64,000 bases of DNA from Rhipidocladum racemiflorum (GCA_036346355.1 CM070580.1:59164854-59228853); one strand, 5' to 3'; numbered from the stretch's first letter, positions 36,708-49,200 are shown. Program-made: numbers and translations. Notes: generated by a model not told the origin, from the letters alone.

Positions 36708-38136
36708 AGTGACGACGTGTGACTATCTCCCTTTCCCGCATGTCGGATTCATGGTACCTAAAAGAAAACAACATAAACACAAGCGTGAGTTCATCACTCA
36801 GCAAGTATATTGCAATGGTACAAACATAAACAATTACATGGCTTCAACAACTCACATCATGTATCATCTCATTCATGATCACATATCCTTTCCATCATCA
36901 TTATGAATGCAATGAAATGCGATGCTCATGTCTCCTTGGAAACTCATACCGGTATGGTTGAGTACACACCCGTCGGTGTGCACCCTCTCCTACCTTCCAT
37001 CCCGAAGATGGAGGGTGCCTACTCCTCGCTTTCCGTTCACCGCGGTGAATGGAATCACGATGTAGGACTTACTCATTAGCTCTCCGGATTAGTCATAACT
37101 TTCTCACCGACCTTCCCCGGATTAGTTATGACTTTCTCACCGCCCGGGCCATGTATCATGCCATGTCATGTATGCAAATATGCCAACATCATAAATCACT
37201 TGTACATTAACACATGGCATCATAACATAATAAACATACTCATCATATCAATGGCAATCATTAAAGCATGGCAAGTGATCATCACATATAATCATTCTCA
37301 TCTAATCTCAACTAGCAACCTACAAATCGCTATCCATTACAATACACTTGCCTCAACCACAAGCAACGGATCGGCAGGAAGTAGAAGGCACTCCCGGGGT
37401 CGCACCACCTACACATAGGTACCACACACTCACAATCATGCCCACAAAACAGTACGCAAACCCTCATCTACCCCGACATTGCCAACTACTCGCAAAACCC
37501 AAAAACAGCAGTTCTGTCCCGTCGGGACAGCAGCCTTCCAAAAGGCATAACTCGGGTTCTAAGACTCCAAATCAATTAAACGAGTACATCCTCGCGTAGA
37601 TTAGGAAATTTCCCAACTTTTTCTAGGTATATGGAAAGACTGATTCGGACTCTAAAGTTGTTTAATCTACAAAATACCGTGATCTGTTCCAATCACGTCA
37701 CAGATTTTAACATGCTCGGTAAAACAGTCATAACTTTCAAACGGATGATCGGATTTGGACGTTCTTTATATCCACGGAAAGATAATGAAATTAGCTACAA
37801 CTTCTTAGACATCCGTATGACCAGATTCGGATTCTAAATTGGCAAAAAACGAAACCCTAGGTCGACTGCTCATGCTGTCCGAAACAGAGAACTTGACCAA
37901 CTCAAGAATCCATCTAATCTAATCAAATCCAGCACCACCAATTGATCTAAAAACTTGATAAACACCCTTAGAACTGTAACTAGACCAACCCCAAGGATTC
38001 CCATGGTCATACCTTCGTCCGACGCACGAAAACCCAATAGATCTCCTCCCAGTTCGCGCGATCTCCTTCCTCGCTCCAATCCCGCCGGATCTCTTCATCG
38101 CGGAGTGCTCCAATGGATGGATCTTCGAGTTGGCGA

Positions 38137-38198
38137 GGTGGAGAACTCCCCTAGGGGCAGCAAGGGAGGTGGAGAACTCCCCTAGGGGCAGCAAGGGA
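38137..38198. repeat. 31-bp tandem repeat in the solo LTR
   Basis: Two copies of a unit containing GAGAACTCCCCTAGGGGC, in the GC-rich leader zone on the minus strand of the solo LTR. CCCCTAGGGG is itself palindromic. Confidence 0.85.
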
Positions 38199-38568
38199 GG
38201 TGGAGAGGTGGTGGAGGGGTGGAGGAGCAATGGGGAGCCATGGGGAGGGGCGCACGCAAGCAGGGGAGGTGGAGATGGAGTTGTGGCGGCTAGGGCATGG
38301 GAGAGGGAGTTTTGGGGCGCACCAAGGGGTGTGGGCCAGATTTGGCTGCCCAAAAGTCCCCCCTGGGCCCAAACCCTTCCACCGGAGGCCCAACTCAACC
38401 CCCAAGGCCCAAAGTCCCCTGGAGAGGCCCAAACACCCGAAAACGGCCCAAAAACACGCTATAAACGGCATAACATAAAGTTTTAACCTCCATTTACATA
38501 TTTTATAATGTTTTGACCTCAACATCTACATTTTATAAGATTACGACACTCCGTGGTGTCACATCCAT

Positions 38569-38976
38569 GGTGATGGACTTCTCACCTCATTTGATTTTGA
38601 ATCATTTGAAACATGTGAGTCTTGTTTACTTGGCAAGATGACAAAAACCCCTTTCACAGGTTTTAGTGAGAGGGCGAGTGAATTGTTGGCCCTAGTACAT
38701 ACATATGTATGTGGACCAATGAGCTCGATTGCTAGAGGTGGGTTTCAGTACTTTGTAACTTTTACTGATGACTTTAGTAGATATGGATATATCTATTTAA
38801 TGAGGCATAAGTCTGAAACCTTTGAAAAGTTCAAAGAGTTTCAGAACGAAGTACAAAATCAACTTGGCAAATCAATAAAACACTTACGATCAGATCGTGG
38901 TGGCGAATACTTGAGCCAAGAGTTTGGTGATCATCTAAAGCAATGTGGAATCGTTCCCTCGTATCTGAACCTTGGT
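38569..38976 (+). pseudogene. INT: Ty1/copia integrase core, truncated
   Basis: Begins with the Cys pair of the zinc site (CESCLLGK), then FTGFSERASELLALVHTYVCGPM, YFVTFTDDFSRYGY and LRSDRGGEYLSQEF. These match the copia integrase core. The first catalytic Asp (normally HTDxCGP) is a Tyr here, codon TAT at 38704-38706, so the core is dead on that ground alone. The second Asp (SDRGGEY) is intact. The sequence loses similarity after CGIVPS, near 38960-38976, before the catalytic Glu, and RT is absent. A chromovirus 3' end follows, so the copia element is truncated at this junction. Confidence 0.9.
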
Positions 38977-39277
38977 GTGTCAACAGATGGAAAGGACAGA
39001 TCCCACCCATGTTCGTGAAGCAATTCAAGTCAATACAGTTGCCGCTACCGCTGATAACGCAGAGACAAACAAGCAGTTATCTACCATACTGGCAATAACT
39101 AATCAGTACTTGGATCATATTCTCATCTCTCAAACCCACTTTTGCAGAGTCCAATAGAGTAATCACTCAGAAAGCGAAGCGACATGGGAAAGCGAAGAAG
39201 ATTTGAAGGAGTTTCCGAACCTATTTTATAGTTAGCCTCGAATCTCGGGGACGAGATTCTGTTAAGGGGGGGAGGTT
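38977..39277 (+). pseudogene. 3' end of a chromovirus internal region before LTR G
   Basis: The last part (39160-39230) resembles the chromodomain tail and 3' end of element A: GAAGCGACATGGGAAAGCGA, then GCCTCGAATCTCGGGGACGA. A perfect 8-bp hairpin (GAATCTCG 39240-39247, CGAGATTC 39252-39259) and the PPT (39262-39275) follow. The first 180 bases carry a 61-codon frame from 38972 to 39154 with a helical, Asn/Thr-rich look (ADNAETNKQLSTILAITNQY) that I cannot assign. The rest of the element is missing to the left. Confidence 0.75.
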
Positions 39278-42200
39278 TGTAACATCCCAAAAATTGCTTT
39301 TAATATAATTAGTGTGTTTCTAGGATTATTTGCAATTTTTGGAGTTAATTTGAATTCAAGTTTATTGAAATAATCATATTAAATAAAGATAATGCATTTT
39401 TGCATAAGCGTAAAATCTAAATTTTTTTTATAATTAAGATAATTGGTAGACGGGAGTGTTCGCTTCAAATATTTTCGAAAAATATGTTATATAATGTAAG
39501 TTGTTGATTTTATAAAAATCAGTAGAGGGGTCTGATTCACTAAAAGATTTTTAACGACAAATCTACACGTCGAAAAATCATGAAACCAACTTTGTTAAGT
39601 CCCAAATAGTCCCTAGTATTTTAGAGGAATTTTTCAGATTTTAGAACCGCTCTGTTATTTTTTTTCTCTCAAAACGTTTTGGAACGTATATGCGTATATA
39701 CTACGTGCGTGAATGGATGATAGACTTTCTAACTGCTCGTGTGTATTTGTACAACATGTATGTGTATGCATATACACATGCATATGGGAATTGGTAACGC
39801 AGCATGCATGAGTTACGAACTGGAGACCTTCAGCATGTAGTGGTTAGTTAGTAGTCCATTCTAATTGTTTCTTCTGCCAGCCGTTAATTACTTCCATTCC
39901 ATAATGCATGACGTTTGATTTTCCCTGGCCGTTTCCAGTGCATGTGCGCATGAAGTTTTCTTCTCCAGCATTTCTTCCATTTACTAGCGATCAAAGTTCT
40001 AGCTGTTTCCACTCCCTACGTGCACTACTCCATGCATGGGAAATCATCTCCAATGGAGTGACGTGAGTTACTCCAACACATGAATCCTTTCCTTTCCAGC
40101 CGTAACTAGTCCCTTTGCATGCTAGCCGTTTCCACACCAGATTAATTCAGCCATTCTTCCATTTACTAGTAACGCTCCCATTTCCTGCCATGCTTGAACA
40201 TCCAGCCGTTCCTTCATTCCAAGCCGTTTCCATTCTCCAACCATTGCATGCACGCACGTATGCACACAAGGAGGGCCCTTCCTCTTCCAAACGTTTCCAT
40301 CTATTAGTAAGTCTCTACTTTCTAAGCCACACATGAAGCCATTTTCTTCCAGCCATTTCGTTTCCCTCTAGCAGCATTTCTCCATCTCCTGCACTCGCGC
40401 GAACTAGCAACACCGACGAACTCTTCGGCCATGCCTCCTCCCGCGCTCGTCGACCTGCACTGTTGTCGCCGACTGTGCTCCGACGTTCGACTGACCGACC
40501 GCCGGTTAAGCCGTCGTCGCCGTCGTCACCTTCACCGCCACTGTCGTCGCCGTCGGTTACTTCACCGCTGCAGCCGTCGCCGTCGCTTCCGCCGTAGTCG
40601 CCTTCGCCGTCGCCGCTGCCGTCTACATCGCCACTGCCGTCTACGTCGTCGCCGCCGTCTACGTTGCCACAACCTTCGCCGTCATCGCCGCCATTTATGT
40701 CGACGCCAACCTCCGTCCACGCCTTTTCTCGCGCCGACGGTCTGTGCTACTGCCGTCGCCGACCGGTACTCCCTCATCTCTCTTGCACGCGCTCTGTCTA
40801 TCTCGATTGGTTAACCTCGTCACATGTATTTATGCATGTTTAGCTATACATGTCAGTACGAATGCCTCCGTACGCGTGTATTAGGCCAAATCATGAATAT
40901 ATATATATATATGTGTTAGTCTTTATACGTATATTTATATTTTAAGATGTGCGCGTATGTTAGAACGTGTACGTAATTATAATAGTCGTAGTTAGTATAC
41001 ATACATATATAAATACTCGCTAGGCGCATGCATATTTCTATATTAGTCGTAGCATGTATACATATATATATACACTGTGTTGTACATATATATGTATACC
41101 TGCGGTTATATTTGGTTGATATACATGTGTATATATTCGACCGATTCGCTAGTATAACCTTCCATATGTAGGTATACGTGTATTAGTTAGTTGCTCCGCG
41201 TGTATAAAATTTGGAAGCATATAAGTATATGTGTGTATATATTTACTTGAACATGTACATGAAGCATGCGTGTAGATGTGTATCCAGTCGTCCTAGTACG
41301 CATGCCTGGAGATTTGTCACGCCGAAACAGTGCCATGCAAGGAAAGCTTGACTTAGTTTGTATGCGTCAATTTCTAGAAATTGCGAATTTTGTCGTTTTC
41401 GCTACAAATTCGTTTTAAGTCCGAATAGTATGCGACTAATTTTATTAATTAGTAAATATTAATACCTAGCTACGCTGATTTTACTGAAATTTTATAATTA
41501 AATTTACAATGTTGAATTATTCGCGGAAAGTCCAAACTTACGAATTTTGTTTCTCTTAAACTATACGTCCAAAAATGTCGAAATAAATTTTATAAATCTT
41601 AGAATGTGCTAAACTAATTATTTGGAAGTTTCATCAAATTACACATTAGTTTGATTCGCGGTTTTTTTTCCCGAATGTGTGTTTATTCGTTGTTTTTGTG
41701 TGTTTATTTGTATATCTGTTACGCGTAGACGTTGAACTGTGCGAGAGTGCGGAAGCTGGAGACCAAGCTCAAGCCTTAGATAAAGATCATCAGCTTTTTG
41801 AAGGCAAGTTGTGCTTTGACCATATTGCTCCTAGTTTTTGAAATGTATTCTGATTTAAATTATGCATGCTATATTGATTAAGGTGAATAATTTAATTTGG
41901 GTAAAATAGCTAATCAACCTATTTGTTAATTCCACCTTTGATGATTAATATGTGTATGCCATGTATCCATTGTCACCATAAGTTGGCTTTAAATAGTTGG
42001 ATGTTATATTGTGCCAACACGGGAGGCTAGACCGTGATTAGTTGCTTAGCTATGCTTACGTGAAATGTGCTTCAAATGGCAAAACAATATTGACTAATGT
42101 TATATGGAATGAGTTTTGGAATTAGTGTAATCTTGCCACGTGATGATGTGAAGTGTAGGTACCCTTGTGGTTCTACATGGTAATTGATATTATTGTTGGC

Positions 42201-43401
42201 ATGCGTTGCACAATAATCAAACTGGGGTGATAAATAGATTTAGACCAGGGCAAGTGGCAAGAATGATAGGGTGGGCCATGAGTGTCACTGGGAAAGTCGT
42301 TTTGGTTCTTCGGGTAGTCTTGCCCTGGTCACCGTAAGGACTTAACCTTGCAAGCCTTTGAACTGGGCCAATCATGCAACCACATGTCTGTAATGGGGTG
42401 GACCTAGTTGAGTAGGTTGCTAATAACTTGCATTTGGTACCTCAGGGTGTCAACTACACCTTTTGTGTAGTTGTACGGGGGAGCGTACCGGTGCTACAGC
42501 TAGGTACCCTATCCAACGGTATGTCGGTCCCATACTTCGCCTCTGCTGAGGGAAGGGATGGTGTATGGCAAAAACCGGAGAGGTCCACTTGTATAGTTAG
42601 CAGTTTCCGAAAGGCTTTGTTACTGTCACTTGCCTTCGTGGTGTTTGACTGTATCGTGTGGGTAAAGTGCATAACCTCTGCAGAGTGTGTAAAAATCTAT
42701 TCGAATAGCCGAGTCCACGGAACTGGACAACGCTCGGGGATTACAGTCAAGGGTTAAATTTTTCTAAAATGAAATGTGGGAATGGGTGGCCGAGTGCCAG
42801 AGACAATTGCTAAAGTAAATTAGGGCTTTGAGCCGAATTGTTTAAAAAGAGATCGATAACTTATTATATAATATGGTTTTACTGCTTTTGAATCTATTAA
42901 GTGTATTTAATCAAAGCAAAATGTTACTTGATGCAAATTAACCACTTAAGCCATTCCTTTGGAAGAGGCCATGCATATAGTAATAGGATTGCACCTCTGT
43001 GCATGACTTGTTGAGTATGTTGTATACTCACCCTTGCTTTCAACACAATCATCAGTTGAGGAGAAGACTACAACTTCAAAGAAGGTGAAGTTCCACGAGG
43101 AGGCGATTATCTAGGAGTTGAACCTTGTCAGTTGCCTATGGCATACTGATGGGAGTCACTGACGTTCTTCATTCTGCTGCTGATTATTTACTTTTGTTAT
43201 TGTAAGCCCTGCGAGGCAAACTTTTGGTAAGGTGACCTTAAGGTCTTGTAATCAGTTTGTATTAATGCTGAAGTACTTTATTTATATTTCCCCTGTGTAT
43301 GGATGTGATATTCAACCCTGTATGACTGTGTGTACTAGCGTGATCCTGGACTAGTACAGAATACACAGAGGGTCCGGATTTGCAGATTCGGGTCCCGACA
43401 G
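39278..43401 (+). repeat. LTR G: 3' LTR of a truncated A-related chromovirus (4.1 kb)
   Basis: Begins TGTAACATCCC after the PPT and ends GGTCCCGACA, like LTR A. The distal 1.6 kb is co-linear with A (TTTTTGAAGGCAAGTTGTGC at 41795, CTCTGCAGAG at about 42675, TACTCACCCTTGC at 43026). The proximal part differs: a zone of repeated GCCGTTTCCA-type motifs (39880-40360), a (GCC/GTC)n zone (40440-40740), and alternating purine-pyrimidine tracts with (AT)n at 40897-40912. The putative mini-exon is 41729-41803 and the acceptor is at 43055. Confidence 0.88.
40440..40740. repeat. Cryptic GCC/GTC trinucleotide-rich tract
   Basis: Imperfect runs of GCC GTC and CGC CGT triplets. One frame reads as an Arg-rich low-complexity peptide (40431-40814), which I attribute to the repeat and not to a gene. 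It lies in the leader zone of LTR G. Confidence 0.75.
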
Positions 43402-43719
43402 CTACACCGTAACAGGGTAGTTATAAAGATGACTACTGGGTATGCCACGATACATCGCCAAGGGTGTGATGATCAAGATGGGATTTGCCCCTCCTAAATA
43501 ACGGGAGAGATACCTCTGGGCCCCTCGTGTGGATGGATAGGGAAAACGCACAGCCGTGCTAATGTGACTAAGGACTTAGTCATGGTTTGTATCCATCACA
43601 CTATCGAGTGAAGTGGTCGAGCTATCAATAAGGGTGGCGCGCATCTCGCCTTGAGCTTGACTGGTATCGTGAGGCAAAGGGATCGGTATGTGAGTGTATC
43701 GAGGTTCAGTCGAATAATG
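43402..43719 (+). repeat. LTR-like promoter segment, left part (split by element B)
   Basis: Non-coding. It is continuous with 52984-53699 once element B and one TAATG duplication are discounted. No family is recognised. The right part has a TATA box and ends like a copia-type LTR. Confidence 0.5.
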
Positions 43720-46210
43720 TGTGATACTACGGAATGTCGAGACTTTCTAATTTATGATAATAGGTTTTAAAATGTGGTAAAATGGGATAAGTTTGGGATT
43801 TTGCAACTAAAACCATGAGATTTCACTTTTTAACGCGTTTCGGGCCATTTTCGGGTGTTTGGGCCGCTCCGGGGAGGTTTTGGGCTTGAGGGAAACTTCG
43901 CGGGCCGGATGGTGGGATCCACTTGGCCCATGTGGGGGTGAGGGGGGGCAGAAAACCCTGCTGCCCTAGCTCTCCCCACCCCCCATGCGCAGCCCCCATC
44001 TCCTCTCCCCTCATTCCCCATTTTTCCCCTCATCTCCCCTCACCTCACCTCTCCTCTCCCTTCCCAACCGCCCCTTCCCTAGGTGCTGCCGCCCCACCCC
44101 TCTCCTCCCTTGTGGGCGCATCCCAAGGTCTCCTCCTCGCTGCCATGGCGCTGTCCAAGTTGTTGGGAGGGGCTGCGACGAGGAGGATTGGTGGAAACGG
44201 CGCGTGGAAGGAAGTCGGGGGAGGAACGCGAAGGTTGGATCGTCGATTGGTGATTCTCCAAGAAGGTAATGGGGGGATCTTGTGGGGTAGATCTCTTGCT
44301 GCTGTAGAGGGGGATTATCATGTTTTTAGATCAAGGGAGGTGCTGCCATGGGTTAGATTTGATGAAAAACTAGAGTTGTATTCGCGTTCTGGTTCGGGCA
44401 GATTGGGAACCCGAGCTAGGGCAGGCGTGTTCGCCAATTTAGAGTTGGAATCTGGCCGTACGGACTTCTAAGAAGTTATAGATAATTTCATTATCTTTCC
44501 GTGGACATAAAGAAATTGAAATTCCGCCCAGCCGTTTGGAAGTTATAGCTATTTTACCGAGCGCTGTCAAACCTGTGATGAGATTGAGACAGTTCGTGTT
44601 CAACGTTAGATTAAACAATTTTAGAGGCCGAATTGGCTTTCCCCAATACCTAGAGAAAGCTAGAAAATTTCCTAAGCTTCGCGATGGTGTACTCGTTTAA
44701 TCGATTTGGAGTCTTAGAACAGAAGTTATACCCATCGGAAGGCTGCTGTCCCGAAGGGACAGATTTGCTGTTTTCTGATTTTTGGAGTTAAGCGAAGTCG
44801 GGTAGTGGGATTCTTATGTGTGCTGTTTTGTGGACTCTATTTGAGTGTGTGGCACGTGTTTGCAGGTGGTGTGCCTCCGGGAGTGCCCTCAACCTCTCGT
44901 CACTCCGTTGCCCGTGGTTGAAGGCAAGTGTTTTGCGTGGTTTTTTTTATGTTATACGTGCTGCTAGAATTGATTGATAGTATTTGGAATAGATAACATG
45001 TTGTCTTGCCATGCCATGGATTACATGTTATAATGGATAGGATGTCCTTAGGCAATGATTGAAATAATGTCGATGATATGGGGTCCTCATGCTATGATTA
45101 AAAATGCTTGTCGTTGATAAAGGATTCACATGCCATGTTTTTGAAAGGTTACCGTTGATTGTTGATCACGGTCTTACATGTTGAGAGGCCATATGTTGAC
45201 ATGCAATATTCTATTTATGAATACGTTACTGTCCATTTTGCATGCATGGCATATTTTCATGGCTGGCGGTGAGTTAAGTCATAACTATTCCGGTAGGGGC
45301 GGTGAGAACCGTTATGACTAGTCCGGGGCCATTCGTTTGAGTAAGTCCTACCTCGTGATTCCATCACCGAGGTGACTGGAAGCAGTGATAGGCACCCTCC
45401 ATCTTCGGGATGGAAGGGGAAAAGGGTGCATGCCGACGGGTGTGCACTCAACCATACCGGTATGAGTATTCGGAAGACATGTGCATTGCATTGCATGAAT
45501 GAAACTATGAATGAGAATGTTGTTGAATTGTTCATGAGTTCATGAGACGAACACCATATTGATCAAGAGATGATTATGATGTTTTTACCATGTCGGTAAT
45601 GCGTGAGAATGGTAATGATGTGATATGTAATGCTTATGAAGATTGAAGTTGATGGTTTGTTGTCTTGCACTCTGTTTCCATTGTATTACACTTCGCTGAG
45701 TTATGAACTCACGCTTGTATTTTCGTTGTTTGTTTTCTTTAGGTACCATGAAATCGGCGCGCGGGAAAGGGTTTTAGCTACACTACTCCACGTAGTATCA
45801 TAATCAAGCAAATTCACTGTTTTGGAGACACGACAATAAGCATTACAATAATCATTAGTGTATGGTCTTATGTTTGGTTGTTTCCCTCATGTGTATCATG
45901 TGGGGCTATGGGAGGGAGTTGTTTTAACTTCCTAGATTTAAGATGATGCTTATTATTTTGCTATCGATGCTTATTGATGTTTTAGTTGATGTTTAGCTAT
46001 CCTTATCGCTGCGTATGGATATCTCGTTTGTCTTACATATTGATATGATGCTATCTCGTTAAGTTTCATGCACAAACCAAGGAGATGCTGCCAAAATTTC
46101 CAATTATTCCAAATGATTACTTGCTGTAATTTACCTTAAATTATGGTATTAATTGTGTTATGGTCTATGTTTGGTGACATTCTGGGCTTAGTAAAAGGCT
46201 GGGTTATTCT
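43720..46210 (+). repeat. 5' LTR of element B
   Basis: Starts TGTGATACTACGG. Its end reads GGTTATTCT where the 3' LTR ends GGGTGTTACA, so the terminal bases have mutated. It contains a 182-codon frame (43923-44471), a putative donor at 44266, a mini-exon 44866-44933 (TTTGCAG before, GCAAGT after), an acceptor TTTCTTTAG ending at 45742, hairpin arms at 45396-45417 and palindrome CATACCGGTATG at 45453-45464. Confidence 0.94.
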
Positions 46211-49200
46211 GATTGGTATCGAGCGGGTTTGTAGGTCCCTGGAATGTGTATTTAGTGTCATAACTATAGGTTCAACTAAAATATGAAGTGGGATAACCTA
46301 GAAACATGGCTTAGGTTTTACTTAAAACTTTGCCATAGGATAGCAACATTAAAACTTGTGTAAGTGGAATAATTAATTTAAAACTTGACACACTCTGTTG
46401 CACAAAGAGGAATGGGTATGGGTACTGTTGCTTTACGCTTAAATGTTGTATTTAAGCTTTGATGTTGAATGTTACATTTGGTAATATATGTTGCTATGTT
46501 TATGAAAGAATTGATTGTGTTGATACTTTTGAGATTATGTGGGTTGTGGTGCCGAAAGGGGTTTCGTTAACCTTACATTGTTTGTAGTAATGTTGGGTTT
46601 GACGGTGTGGCGGTTAGTGCCATCACCGATGGACTTTTAACCTCCTGTTGGGAGAGTGCTTATCCTTTCTGTCGTAGATTGGGTAGTTGGTTGGAGTCGA
46701 GTAGTAGAGTTGTGGAATGACCCTCCGAATTTCCTTTGCCGTTTTGACGAATGGTTTTGGTTGGTTGAAATAAAAGAAAAAAGTGTTCGGTTTTGGATAC
46801 TCACCGATGGTTCTTTTGGTGGTTTTGGTTTTGTCTTCTTTGGTTGAAGGCAAAAGAAGAATTTCGGGTTGCGCCTCTTTTGGTTGCCTGGTCAGCTTTG
46901 GCCTTGGATTTGTTGTTTGCCTTGTAGAGAAACTTATAGATTGATTCTTGGGTTACCATTCTCCAATTTGAAAAAAGAATTTATTGAAGTTCCGATGAAA
47001 AATCTAAGTCGCATGGATTTAGGTGTCAAGGTTTTGTCGGAAAGAATGTGGTTGATCGGTTGCTTTGCGGAGAAAGTTTTCAATTTATTCCTGTGGTTGT
47101 CTTTTTCCGAGGTTTAAAAGAGTTATTGCGGTGTTGTGCCAAATCTTGTTGTCGGGGCCTAAGTCGTGTGTGATTGCAATGATGACTTGCTTGGGAATTC
47201 ATCTTTGAAAAACCGTTTGTTTCGTGAAAGTTTGAAGTTTGGGGTTATGGCCTAAAATTTTTTTTTGGTTAATCGCTTGGTTTTCCCTCTTGCAACCATC
47301 TTCCTTCGTGGAAGTTGTTGATCTCGAGAGTTGGGGAATAGTTGCGTGTCGGCATTTGGGAATTTAAGAGTTGACTTCTCTTGTGGTTTATGGATGAGCT
47401 TTCCGAAGGAAAGGTGTTTTGGGTGTTGTTCTTTTCTGGAGCAATTATGGTTTCCTTAAGAGTTGGGTGCGTGATTCACGCGAATGTTTAAGAAGTTAAG
47501 TGTATGACGAGAAGTTAGAGTTTTCGGTTGATATGAGCTAGTGGTTCGGTTAAAGTGAATTGGTTGTTGATTTAAAGATAAACTAAAATATTGTGTTGAT
47601 AAGAGATGATTAAACGAGACGCCGGGTGATCCAAAGTGAAAGTTGATTAGTGGTGTGTGCAAAGTGATGCGGGTTAAGGAATCTAATGGATGTATGAGAT
47701 TCGTTAGCATAGAATGTCTCGGCTGATGAACTTGTTATAGCAAGAAGATGGTGTGAAATTCTGCCTATTGTAGCTGGTGGGTCAGTTAATATTGTGGGTC
47801 GACAATATAACTTAAAATTCGTGTAATCAATTAATGGGGATATATGGAATGATTGTAGGAAAGGTTGAATTATTTTTGACAGAGGTCTGTTTGGGATCCG
47901 TATTTATGAGGAATGTCTAGTGGAGATCGTGTCGCATGGGTGGTATTATTATTGGTGGAATGAACTGGTGAGATGGAATATGTGACTTAGGGATTATATC
48001 CAGGGTAATTGTTGATTACGCCGGAATAATTGTAAAGAGATGTGTGCTACGCTTGGGATAATAAGTTGCATGAATAATGGTTCGTCATGGTTAGTAGACC
48101 AAAAGAAGTTGTTGATATGCGTCTTATGTTGGATTAACTGATAAGGTAATTGTGCTGGAGTTGTGAGAACGTGGTTCTCCTTGTTGGTTGTCATACGGTA
48201 GATATGGTCTACGGTTCGTTGGTGATATAATCAATTGTGGTTATATGAACAGTGAAAAGTGATTTTTATCAAGAGCAGATGTTGTAGCTTGTATTACCTT
48301 GGCGTTGGACTTCTTGGGATTTGAGTCGAACTTTCTTTTGAAGGTTTACGGATTCAAATGAATGTATAAATTTTCTGGGAGTGCCTGCCTCTTTGTTTAG
48401 GCGTCTTGATTAGTGTGCAATAAAATCTCCCCTGATTAAGTGGCATTTTGTCAAGTTACAAACTTGACTCCGATGATTGGAAATATGGATGAAAGAGTAG
48501 TATTTGAAGTAACCGGCTTATGAGTTCCAAATGTGGTGGGGTATTGAACCATGCCAATCATTGGATTTGGGTTAATCTGTTTAGTCTATGCTATGAGTTT
48601 GGGTTAACACCCAAAGCGTTGGAGTGGGACGCTCTCTTTAGCGTTCAACTGATTTATCTTTGGTAACACTGGAGTTAAGCGCTTAAATTGTAATTTTATC
48701 GTGACTAGAGTTGGATTTATTTGGGAAACGTGTGTGGTTTTTGCGAGCGTTTCAAAAAGGTGAGTTTTATGATTGTTTCATAAGTGATTTTGTTGGTAAA
48801 ATGTTCCCTGCTGGGAATGTGTTTCCTTTCTCTTTAAGAGAATTGGTAGCGGTTATTAGACGTAGATGTTTGATTTGAGAGTTGATGCTATCTTCTGTTA
48901 TTGGCTTTGGTTAAAATGCGATGTTTTGCACGCATTGCGTGCAGTGGTTGTTGGGTTGTGATGCGATATGGTATTTTTCGGTTAACGCCGTCGTAGTTTA
49001 TGCGATTTTGAGCAACCATCGATGTTGTTGGGTGTCAATCACGTGACAAAGAGAATGAAGTCTCTTTGTGATTGGTTAATGGGTATCGTGGTTACATGAC
49101 GAATAAATGGTGAAAAAGATTCATGACATCGTTTTATAAGCATAAAATAGTTGTTGAGCCAGGACGGTGAGAAAGTCATATAGAGATATATGACTAATCC

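Larger units (their letters stand above)
36261..38563 (-). mobile_element. Solo LTR of family C, minus strand; duplication TCCAT
   Basis: 2303 bp, starting TGTAACACCCCGG and ending GGTGTCACA on the plus strand. It is flanked by TCCAT at 36256-36260 and 38564-38568. Its reverse complement matches the LTR at 57263-59572 along its length, including hairpin arms CCTTCCATC/GATGGAGG (36993-37014), palindrome CATACCGGTATG (36945-36956) and CTGTCCCG/CGGGACAG near 37518. No internal region is present, so it is a solo LTR left by LTR-LTR recombination. It interrupts the copia integrase between the His pair and the Cys pair. Confidence 0.92.

Noticed and set aside
37919..38525. Overlapping long frames in the solo LTR as genes
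   Set aside because: Several frames are open at once on both strands in a GC-rich LTR leader, and the equivalents in the LTR at 57445-57991 differ in frame and sequence.
40431..40814. 127-codon Arg/His-rich frame as a basic nuclear protein
   Set aside because: Produced by imperfect GCC/GTC triplet repeats; other frames are also open and no homologue is known.
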